NCBI RefSeq assembly: GCF_030316605.1 | Contig: NZ_CP127039.1 | Location: 1,054,001 to 1,118,000, forward strand | Direction: 5' to 3' | Origin: Spiroplasma ixodetis Y32 | GTDB lineage: Bacteria; Bacillota_I; Bacilli_A; Mycoplasmatales; VBWQ01 | DNA: 64,000 bases | Part shown: in pieces, positions 55,989-64,000 of the stretch | Layout: the number at the start of each line of letters is the position of its first letter | How positions within the stretch are numbered: the first letter of the stretch is position 1 | The notes under the pieces: model-generated | What the model saw: the letters and a program-made list of their open reading frames with translations, nothing else | Databases searched by the model: none | Told to the model about the DNA's origin: nothing | Position numbers and translations under genes: made by a program

Positions 55989-56968
55989 TGGCAACACTTT
56001 TTAGGACTATTTTTGGTAGACATTTGTGCTTGGTATTTGATGGGGGTTAAGTAGTTTAGAGTGCTGTAAATTCTTATGTTGTTATATCAGTTGACGTAAT
56101 CAAATAATTCTAATTTTAATTGGATTAATGATGTAAAATTTCTATCATCAATAAATTCTGTCTTAAAAGTTTTGAAAGTAGGTATCTTGTTGAATTTATA
56201 TGCAGCTTCTTTGGCATATAAATGAACATGATGTTTTGCAACTTTGATATGTGTTTTAAATGTTCTTCGTATATGTTTTCATACTGATTCAATTTGATTG
56301 GTATTTACGCCAATTTTTGAAACATAACCATCTTGATGGTTAACTGTTTTGTGATTAGGGAAAAGTGATTTGAAATCACGATATCCTTTTCAAGAATCAG
56401 TATGTACATCACACTTTGAAGAAATATGGTTTCTTGCAAACTGCAAAAGATTTTTACTTTTTGCGTTTTTGATTACTTTCACAATTAAATTATTGGTTGT
56501 TTTTTCATAAATCTCAACAATTAATGTTTTATTTATCAAAGATATTCCTTGTTTTTTAAAACCCATATGTGAAAGATACATTTCATCCATTTGCACTATG
56601 CCCTCAACAATAAATTGATGTTCTTGTTTGGCAATACGATTTCTGATTTCATGACCCATTCTTCAAGCATTTTTCAAAGTCACACCCAATTCTTTTGCAA
56701 CATCAGTTGATGTAATTCCATGTTTGGTGTTTATTCATCTAAAGATGAGATAAAATCAAAATCTCAAAGGTGTTTGTGACTTGTAAAAAATGGTGCCATG
56801 AAGAATACTAAATGTTTGATGACATTTCAAACATCTTATTCTTCTTAAATTAGAAGTATTCAAACTTGTTCAAGAACACATGATACATTTGTTTTTCTTC
56901 AAACTTGCTATATATTTTAAACAATCCTGTTCTGTTTGAAAAGCATTGTTGAACTCATTCAATTTCAT
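55922..56968 (-). CDS. Chimeric transposase: IS1595 catalytic domain fused to IS3-type C-terminus, 348 aa
   Basis: ATG 56968. Residues 1 to about 263 are the complete IS1595 zinc ribbon and DDE domain. At PTFKTFKTEFIDDRNFT the frame passes without interruption into the C-terminal part of the second IS3-like transposase (LELFDYVNWYNNIRIYSTLN). One A is missing before the normal IS3 stop, so it runs on to TAA 55922. The junction lies at a short microhomology (GAAAGT/AAAAGT). Catalytic residues are intact; whether it is active is unknown. Confidence 0.65.
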
Positions 56969-57783
56969 TGTTTCCTCCACAAGTACATGTGGGGAGAAGT
57001 CCGTATTTTAATTTAAAGAAAAAAGAAAAAAATCAAAATAATATTTATGAACAAGCTGTTATTAGTGCTTTTAAAGAAAATAAAGAAGTTTATGGAACAA
57101 GAAGATTAAAAGTCATACTAGCAAACCAAGAAATTTATTTATCACGCAGAAAAATTAAAGAAATTATGAATAAGCATAATTTAATATCAAAATACACTAA
57201 ATTATCATTCAAAAATCATCATAATAAAGTTAATGATAGTCAAATAACCAATCTTGTTAATAGAAACTTTAATAATAGAATTAAAAATGAAGTTATTGTT
57301 AGTGATTTAACTTATGTTCAAGTTAATGGTAAATGAAACTATATTTGCTTATTAATTGACCTATTTAACCGCGAAATTATTGGACATAGTGTTTGGAGTT
57401 AAAAAAGTTAAATCATTAGTAAATCAAGCATTTATGCAATCAAATCACTGTTTAAAAGATATTGAAATATTTCATAGTGATCGCGGCAATGAATTTAACA
57501 ATAAAATGATTGATAAACTTTTATTAGCATTCAATATTAATCGTTCTTTAAACAAAAAAGCTGACCTTATGATAATGCTGTTGCTGAAGCAACTTTCAAA
57601 ACTTTTAAGACAGAATTTATTAATGATAGAAATTTTACATCATTAATCCAATTAAAATTAGAATTATTTGATTACATCAACTGATATAACAACATAAGAA
57701 TTTACAGCACTCTAAACTACTTAACCCCCATCAAATACCAAGCACAAATGTCTACCAAAAAATAGTCCTAAAAAGTGTTGCCA
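55989..57783. mobile_element. Composite of inverted IS3-type fragments around IS1595 copy 8
   Basis: Left: reversed 3' end of the second IS3-like element (55989 to about 56173). Middle: IS1595 copy 8 (about 56173-57003), missing its own 3' end. Right: forward OrfB and 3' end (57004-57783). The outer ends are perfect inverted copies (TGGCAACACTTTTTAGGACT), and the identity extends six bases beyond the ends (TTGGAA/TTCCAA). No ordinary target duplication was seen. Confidence 0.75.
57004..57783 (+). pseudogene. Second IS3-like element, OrfB fragment, frameshifted
   Basis: HTH_21 part (VYGTRRLKVILANQEIYLSR), D in IVSDLTYVQVNGKW, D in FHSDRGNEFNNK. Two frame breaks: an extra T in GTGTTTGG at about 57394 and a missing C in GACCTTATG at about 57570. 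The E-containing segment (AVAEATFKTFK) lies after the second. Lacks the 5' part. Confidence 0.75.
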
Positions 57784-57827
57784 TTCCAAAGTATCTTTAA
57801 TAAACTCACCTTTTTTTAATTTTTTAA

Positions 57828-58767
57828 GGCTTTTCTCCCTTTATGTACTATTTTTAAAATTTATCACATAAATGCTGAGAAAAGCCTATCTACAGACTTC
57901 TCCCCACATTTTTAAATGAAACATAGCATTACAGTTTCAAAAGTAGGTATCTTGTTGAATTTATATGCAGCTTCTTTGGCATATAAATGAACATGATGTT
58001 TTGCAACTTTGATATGTGTTTTAAATGTTCTTCGTATATGTTTTCATACTGATTCAATTTGTTGGTATTTACGCCAATTTTTGAAACATAACCATCTTGA
58101 TGGTTAACTGTTTTGTGATTAGGGAAAAGTGATTTGAAATCACGATATCCTTTTCAAGAATCAGTATGTACATCACACTTTGAAGAAATATGGTTTCTTG
58201 CAAACTGCAAAAGATTTTTACTTTTTGCGTTTTTGATTACTTTCACAATTAAATTATTGGTTGTTTTTTCATAAATCCCAACAATTAATGTTTTATTTAT
58301 CAAAGATCTTCCTTGTTTTTTAAAACCCATATGTGAAAGGTACATTTCATCCATTTGCACTATGCCCTCAACAATAAATTGATGTTCTTGTTTGGCAATA
58401 CGATTTCTGATTTCATGACCCATTCTTCAAGCAGTTTTCAAAGTCACACCCAATTCTTTTGCAACATCAGTTGATGTAATTCCATGTTTGGTGTTTATTC
58501 ATCTAAAGATGAGATAAAATCAAAATCTCAAAGGTGTTTGTGACTTGTAAAAAATGGTGCCATGAAGAATACTAAATGTTTGATGACATTTCAAACATCT
58601 TATTCTTCTTAAATTAGAAGTATTCAAACTTGTTCAAGAACACATGATACATTTGTTTTTCTTCAAACTTGCTATATATTTTAAACAATCCTGTTCTGTT
58701 TGAAAAGCATTGTTGAACTCATTCAATTTCATTGTTTCCTCCACAAGTACATGTGGGGAGAAGTCCG
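57828..58767 (-). mobile_element. IS1595-type element, copy 9
   Basis: 940 bp (one base deleted), target duplication ttttttaa (57820-57827 and 58768-58775). Confidence 0.95.
57912..58732 (-). pseudogene. IS1595-family transposase, copy 9, frameshifted
   Basis: Deletion of one base at about 58061 (TTTGTTGG for TTTGATTGG) breaks the frame just before the catalytic Glu (NTNQIES). The upstream 220 residues are normal. Confidence 0.85.
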
Positions 58768-58783
58768 TTTTTTAATTAAATCC

Positions 58784-58966
58784 TTATAAATGTCAATTTC
58801 AATATCAGAACGAACCATCATTTGCATTGTATGTAAAAATAAATTGTTCATCAGGTTTTTTCTTACTTTCTTCTTTTTCAAGCTCTATTTTTAAAGAATC
58901 AAAAAGTTCATTATTACTTCTAATCTTTTCTTGTAATTTTTTAATTATCAATTTTTCATCAATCAT
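58784..58966 (-). CDS. Viral coiled-coil microprotein, 60 aa
   Basis: MIDEKLIIKKLQEKIRSNNE and LFDSLKIELEKEESKKK form a charged coiled coil; the C-terminus is Trp-rich (SFWYWNWHL), all as TGA. AAGGACTTTAAACT before ATG 58966. Third gene of fragment C. Confidence 0.5.
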
Positions 58967-58989
58967 AGTTTAAAGTCCTTTAATTTATT

Positions 58990-59285
58990 TTAATTATCAA
59001 AATATCCTTCAGGATAAGTTCCATTTCATTTTGTATCATTATCAACTAATGGCTTAATATTAAAATATAAATCTATTTTATGTTTATCATTTGTTTGATG
59101 TTACCATATAGTTGTTCCAGCCCCCCCAGTAAACAGTATACTGATGACCTAAATAATATTGTAAATCATTTGTCTTACTATTAGAATTTTGCACCAAGTA
59201 TTAAACCAGTTGTAGCAATAATTAATGATAAAATAGATAATACCAATGTTATTCTACCTAAATTTATTTTTATTCATATTTTCAT
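58990..59285 (-). pseudogene. Homologue of the zinc/membrane protein C-terminal part, multiply frameshifted
   Basis: MKIWIKINLGRITLVLSILS with membrane segment, then a frameshift (LILGAKF followed by stops), a run of seven G (59121-59127) and a TAA before the conserved end (KHKIDLYFNIKP, WNGTYPEGYFDN, stop 58990). Same order as at 48304-48589. Confidence 0.65.
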
Positions 59286-59308
59286 ATTAAATTACTCATT
59301 TTTTATTT

Positions 59309-60304
59309 TTACTCCTTTTTTTCTTTTCACTTTTTAATTACATGATATTTTTTATCATAATATATAAAATAACCAATACTAATAATTAAACATAAACTTA
59401 TTATACTTCCAAAGATTACAGCAATAATTTCAAAAGTTGTTAAATTATTTGCAGTTAATATATAATTATTTATTCAATTTTGGAAAGCACCAACAGATGT
59501 GTATATTCCAGGTAAAGGATTTACCCAATCATATGCTCCATGACTAACAATTCCTACATCAATATATTCTCCATTAATTTTTTGAATTAGTGGACCTCCA
59601 CTATCACCTAAAGAAGAATTAATTCTTTTTCCAACAATTGTTCCTGCTAAAAAATCATATTTAGGATTAAAATTACTTACCTTATATTTTGGGTCTTTAG
59701 CAATGTTAGCATCTTGAACTGGAATATTTGCTTCTTGCATATGAGTAGGTCAAATTGCTTTTCCTTGTTTATCAATTCCAGATATTCCAAATCCAATTGC
59801 CGTTACTATTTCATTTGACTTAGGAATTTGATTGCTGGTTGCTACCTTAATAGGTTTTATATCTATGATAGGTTTATCTAATTGAATCAAAGCAATATCT
59901 TTAGTTATGTCGTAATTATTACCACCTAATATAATTATTTTTTTTGATAATCTTTTTTCAATATGACTAATATTGCTTTTATCATATATACCAAAAATAA
60001 CTTTCATTTTCATTTGTGCAAAACTAAAATCACTTGCAACATGAGCGGCAGTTAAAAATCAATCAGGAGCAATCAAAACACCACCACCTGCTCCCGTAGT
60101 TGTATCTGGATTATTTTCTAATGTAACTGTTCCATATCAAGGGTATTTTCCTTCAGGAACATCCGTTCCATTTGTTATTTTTAAATTTTTATTAAAATTA
60201 CTATTGCTTATATAATTTTCATTATTTTTACATAATAATTTTATATTATTAGCATTTGTAATTGATAAAATACTTATAGCAAATATCAATAAAATTTTTT
60301 TCAT
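59309..60304 (-). CDS. Secreted, membrane-tethered S1 (trypsin-fold) serine protease, 331 aa
   Basis: ATG 60304 after AAGGAGTAATTTAA to TAA 59309. Signal peptide residues 1-18 (MKKILLIFAISILSITNA). Protease fold from NGTDVPEGKYPWYGTVTL; catalytic H88 in FLTAAHVASDF, D136 in KDIALIQLDKP, S235 in SSLGDSGGPL. The C-terminal IVSHGAYDWVNPLPGIYTSV and FQNWI are the usual S1 ending. A membrane helix at about 291-315 and a basic tail anchor it outside the cell. The residue at the trypsin specificity position is N229, not Asp, so Arg/Lys preference is not expected. It lies in a viral fragment behind a conserved viral promoter, so it looks like phage-carried cargo. Confidence 0.88.
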
Positions 60305-60354
60305 ATTAAATTACTCCTTATTTATTAATTTTACTTCTAAATTTTACTGATTTT

Positions 60355-60466
60355 TCGATATTTTTACAAGTATACCTTTAAACAAAAAATAACGCCTAAA
60401 TACAATTCGTTTATTTTGTGAGACCTATACTATTTAATTATATTGAAATTGTTTATTATATGTTAA
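60355..60466 (-). promoter_or_regulatory. Conserved viral promoter and leader, copy C
   Basis: Minus strand: TTAACA (60461-60466), 18 nt, TATAAT (60437-60442), followed by the leader shared with 48905-49014 (TAGTATAGGTCTCACAAAAT core). The protease start is about 135 bp downstream. The hairpin seen in copy B is not preserved. Confidence 0.6.
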
Positions 60467-60604
60467 ATATGAAAGTTGTTTTTTAAATAGTTTTAATTTA
60501 ATTTTAAATTACACTTATATATTTATATAATAATTCAGTAAATTAATTTTTTAAATATATTTACAATAAATTTAGATTTTTTAAAATAGTTAGGAGAAGT
60601 AAAT
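60467..60604. other. Intergenic remnant between viral leader and ISLre2-like gene
   Basis: AT-rich, no gene. In copy B the terminase 3' end occupies this place; here only a few bases resemble it, so the terminase was lost. Confidence 0.35.
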
Positions 60605-61109
60605 TTGAATTTTAATTATAAATGAAATTTTAGAGAACAAAATGCAAAAATTGATAAATTAGTTTTAGAACATATAACAAAGAAATGAGAAAAATGAGAT
60701 TGAAGAATAAAAAATACAAGAGATAAAAAGAAATATAAAATTGTTGATTTTCAATATCGAACAAGAAAAACAATGTATGGAATGGTAACTTATAAAAGAA
60801 GAATTTATGAATATTTTGATGAAAAATTACAAAAATGAGTTCGTGTTTTTAGTTGATGAATGACTAGAACTACCAAAATATAAAAGAATTGGTGAAGATA
60901 TTGAACAAACTATTATTGAATATTTTGCTGATGGAAAAAGGTATCATGATATTTGTGCTATTTGTAAAAAATCAGGTATTAGTGTTAGTACTGTTCATAG
61001 AATTTTTAAAAATTTAGAAATAATTGAAGCAAATCCAGTAAAAGTAAAATTAGAAAAAAATCAACCTATTTTTTGTAGCAATTGATGATGGTCATCGAAA
61101 ATTTTGAAA

Positions 61110-62050
61110 GGCTTTTCTCCCTTTATGTACTATTTTTAAATTTTATCACATAAATGCTGAGAAAAGCCTATCTACGGACTTCTCCCCACATTTTTAAATG
61201 AAACACAGCATTACAGTTTCAAAAGTAGGTATCTTGTTGAATTTATATGCAGCTTCTTTGGCATATAAATGAACATGATGTTTTGCAACTTTGATATGTG
61301 TTTTAAATGTTCTTCGTATATGTTTTCATACTGATTCAATTTGATTGGTATTTACGCCAATTTTTGAAACATAACCATCTTGATAGTTAACTGTTTTGTG
61401 ATTAGGGAAAAGTGATTTGAAATCACGATATCCTTTTCAAGAATCAGTATGTACATCACACTTTGAAGAAATATGGTTTCTTGCAAACTGCAAAAGATTT
61501 TTACTTTTTGCGTTTTTGATTACTTTCACAATTAAATTATTGGTTGTTTTTTCATAAATCCCAACAATTAATGTTTTATTTATCAAAGATCTTCCTTGTT
61601 TTTTAAAACCCATATGTGAAAGATACATTTCATCCATTTACACTATGCCCTCAACAATAAATTGATGTTCTTGTTTGGCAATACGATTTCTGATTTCATG
61701 AGCCATTCTTCAAGCAGTTTTCAAAGTCACACCCAATTCTTTTACAACATCAGTTGATGTAATTCCATGTTTGGTGTTTATTTATCTAAAGATGAGATAA
61801 AATCAAAATCTCAAAGGTGTTTGTGACTTGTAAAAAATGGTGCCATGAAGAATACTAAATGTTTGATGACATTTCAAACATCTTATTCTTCTTAAATTAG
61901 AAGTATTCAAACTTGTTCAAGAACACATGATACATTTGTTTTTCTTCAAACTTGCTATATATTTTAAACAATCCTGTTCTGTTTGAAAAGCATTGTTGAA
62001 CTCATTCAATTTCATTGTTTCCTCCACAAGTACATGTGGGGAGAAGTCCG
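61110..62050 (-). mobile_element. IS1595-type element, copy 10
   Basis: 941 bp inside the ISLre2-like gene, target duplication ttttgaaa (61102-61109 and 62051-62058). Confidence 0.96.
61194..62015 (-). pseudogene. IS1595-family transposase, copy 10, nonsense mutant
   Basis: Two in-frame TAA codons: one in the FRWINTK region (TTTAGATAAATA) and one just before QMDEMYL (GTGTAAATG). The C-terminal half including D-D-E residues remains open. Confidence 0.85.
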
Positions 62051-62479
62051 TTTTGAAATTTTAAACGTAAAGGTATAAAACATTCTATGCGCTTAATAGT
62101 AACATATACAGATAATATTAATCATAAAGTAAAAAATAAAAGAGTAAAGGTAATTATAAGACCAACAAAAACAGTAATTGGAGTTAAAAAGACTGCTGAA
62201 TTTGTTAAAGAACATTGTCAAAAATTTTATGAAAATATTGAACAAGCAAAAATTATTATTTGTGGTGATAGTGCAGGATGAATTAAAGATTTGGCAGATT
62301 ATTTAGGTGCACATTTTGTTTTAGATAAATTCCATTTAATTAGAACATTATATCTTGGCATAATGGCTGGAAATAAAGGAAAATATTTAAAAGAATATAA
62401 CATTGGATGGGTTACACTTTATTGGACACTAATTACGTAGACAAGTGAACAAATTAGTGAAAAGAAAGGAATTATAATT

Positions 62480-62758
62480 ATGACCAATATTAACTCATAT
62501 ACCGACGAATTTAAAAAGCAAATAGTAGCTTTATATCAAAGTGGTAAATCAATATCTTACCTTGTTAAAGAGTATAATGTTACAAGAGCAGTTACTTATA
62601 AATGAATTAAGCAATTTACTAATTCAGGTAGTTTTAAAACTAAAGATAATCTTTCTGATTTAGAAAAACAATTAATTCAAGCAAATAAAGAATTAAAACA
62701 GTTACGAATGGAAAATGATATTTTAAAGCAAGCAGCACTAATAATAGGCAGAAAATAG
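62480..62758 (+). CDS. IS3-family OrfA, 92 aa
   Basis: GAAAGGAATTATAATT precedes ATG 62480. HTH_Tnp_1 (YTDEFKKQIVALYQSGKSIS, then NVTRAVTYKWIKQF) and a leucine-zipper stretch (LEKQLIQANKELKQLRMEND) ending ILKQAALIIGRK, typical of IS150-type OrfA. OrfB follows in the -1 frame. Confidence 0.88.
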
Positions 62759-62799
62759 AAATTATTGTTAAAAATAAATCTAAATATAAAATTCGCACA

Positions 62800-63252
62800 A
62801 TGTGTCGTTTTTTAAAACTCTATAAATCAACATATTATTTTAATTTAAAGAAAAAAGAAAAAAATCAAAATAATATTTATGAACAAGCTGTTATTAGTGC
62901 TTTTAAAGAAAATAAAGAAGTTTATGGAACAAGAAGATTAAAAGTCATACTAGCAAACCAAGAAATTTATTTATCACGCAGAAAAATTAAAGAAATTATG
63001 AATAAGCATAATTTAATATCAAAATACACTAAATTATCATTCAAAAATCATCATAATAAAGTCAATGATAGTCAAATAACCAATCTTGTTAATAGAAACT
63101 TTAATAATAGAATTAAAAATGAAGTTATTGTTAGTTATTTAACTTATGTTCAAGTTAATGGTAAATGAAACTATATTTGCTTATTAATTGACCTATTTAA
63201 CCGCGAAATTATTGGACATAGTGTTGGTGAGTTAAAAAAGATGCATTATTAG
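62800..63252 (+). pseudogene. IS3-family OrfB, truncated and frameshifted
   Basis: MCRFLKLYKSTYYFNLKKKE onward, same as at 57004 over the HTH_21 region. The first catalytic Asp is Tyr here (VSYLTYVQ for VSDLTYVQ). A frame break near 63230 gives TAG 63250; the element then runs 31 bp to the IS junction. Confidence 0.78.
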
Positions 63253-63283
63253 TACAGCAAGCATTTATGCAATCAAATCACTG

Positions 63284-64000
63284 GGCATTGGTTAGATACG
63301 TTTACTTTCTTGTCTTCAAATCTGTACAAATTGGTTTGGAGACATTTTTAATCGTAAAATCATTCTATCATTATTTCATCAGTTAATAAATTTTCTTAAT
63401 GCTTCTGTGAAATGTTTAATGCTATTAAACTTGTTACCAAACATAATTTTAAAATCTCTTTTGATTCAGCGATTTAAACATTCACTTACTTGGTTGCCTT
63501 TAAATCCTGATAAACTTTTTGAATGAATTAAAGTTTTACTTTTATTAAAACTATTTGTAACTATTTTACTAGTATTACCTGAACCTAAATCAGACTGGAT
63601 AAATGTTGCAAATATTTTATGTTCTTTACGACTTGCCTTTGTTACTTGATTAAGAACATTTAAAATGGTTATTGCATTTTCACTTTTATTAATTTTTCAA
63701 CCAACTATAGCATTACTATTCATATCTGTAGCAATTTCTAATAATAATTTAGTTTTTTTATTATTAATAATTAATTCTTTAAATCAAGTACCATCGATGC
63801 CAACTTTTTCAAGATAAGTATTACTGGTAAAATTACGTTTTAATAAATCTTGGAAATTTGATTTTAAGGAATTAGATTTCGCTCTACGCTGTTTTTTGGG
63901 TTTGGTTAATAGTTTGTGATATTATTATCTTCTAATAACCTCATAATGCTGTTTTTACTGCATTTAAGATTGGTGTTGTTTTTCTTTAATTCTAATCTCA
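63284..64000 (-). mobile_element. IS3-like element of the first kind, copy 2, cut by window edge
   Basis: Begins GGCATTGGTTAGATACG inside the other IS3-like element. OrfB runs 63292 to about 63921, and the end of OrfA (from 63906) reaches the right edge. Same OrfA/OrfB frame break as in copy 1. Confidence 0.85.
63292..63921 (-). CDS. IS3-like transposase, catalytic part (OrfB), copy 2
   Basis: About 210 codons, same D, D, E residues as at 53717-54346, with few substitutions. Needs the same -1 frameshift from OrfA. Confidence 0.7.

Larger units (their letters stand above)
60605..62407 (+). pseudogene. ISLre2/UPF0236-type transposase, multiply disrupted
   Basis: Probable TTG start at 60605 after TAGGAGAAG. 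A frameshift near 60850 (RVFSW then LVDEWLELPKY in another frame), an extra T near 61075 (before VAIDDGHRKF), IS1595 copy 10 inserted at 61110-62050, and truncation at 62407 by an IS3-like element. Later motifs MRLIVTYTDN, IIICGDSAGWI and VLDKFHLI are intact. Confidence 0.75.
62408..63283 (+). mobile_element. Second IS3-like element, 5' portion
   Basis: Left end TGGGTTACACTTTATTGGAC resembles the inverted right end TGGCAACACTTTTTAGGACT. Contains OrfA and most of OrfB; the 3' part is replaced by the first IS3-like element inserted after AATCACTG. Confidence 0.8.

Overview
The window is a piece of a Spiroplasma-like mollicute chromosome. It is very AT-rich. Essentially every long gene reads through in-frame TGA codons that must be tryptophan (genetic code 4), so conceptual translation with the standard code cuts most proteins into pieces. 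All coordinates here were rebuilt with TGA = Trp. Housekeeping genes (rpsP, khpA, rimM, trmD, rplS, rbgA, rnhB, mnmA) and a polyamine transporter with a fused PotC-PotD subunit fit a Spiroplasma. Naming the species would need a database search.

Layout. (1) 1-5.3 kb, minus strand: two tandem surface-protein paralogues (one cut by the window edge, one frameshifted), a 663-aa membrane-anchored protein and a small HNH nuclease. (2) 5.4-10.5 kb, minus: an XRE/cupin regulator followed by potA-potB-potCD, tightly coupled. (3) 10.6-16.3 kb: remnant A of a virus, interrupted by IS1595-type insertions, a captured block of leftward viral genes and a plectrovirus-like HUH Rep fragment. (4) 17.8-23.1 kb: a 551-aa membrane protein with a 35-aa repeat, a HemW homologue that has lost its radical-SAM motifs, an M20 dipeptidase and a membrane protein. 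(5) 23.3-28.2 kb: two inverted IS481-like copies flanking mnmA; a split target duplication indicates this segment was inverted. (6) 29.5-33.4 kb, minus: the rpsP-khpA-rimM-trmD-rplS-rbgA-rnhB operon behind a near-consensus promoter. (7) 35.3-50.7 kb: provirus B, the most intact viral block, with a RuvC-like resolvase, an OB-fold-like protein, microproteins, scaffold, capsid, fibre, portal, other structural proteins and a large terminase. It looks like a tailed dsDNA phage; no integrase, DNA polymerase or endolysin is visible. (8) 50.8-64 kb: further viral fragments (D, C), nested in and cut by five kinds of insertion sequence. Fragment C carries an apparently intact secreted trypsin-fold (S1) serine protease.

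How the parts relate. Viral blocks A, B, C and D are diverged copies of related genomes, so they can be compared. A and B share a non-coding ~650-bp leader with terminators and large inverted repeats. B gives the empty site for an IS insertion in A. C and B share a promoter/leader, but C places the protease behind it where B has a 29-aa peptide and a zinc-ribbon protein. A family of 39-66-aa viral microproteins shares a C-terminal tail (L-x-K-I-x-N-G-x-F-D). The IS1595-type element occurs in about eleven copies or fragments. Six have matching, mostly AT-only 8-bp target duplications, which show that the mobile unit carries a 66-bp tail outside an internal perfect 17-bp inverted repeat.

No tRNA, rRNA or CRISPR array was recognised.
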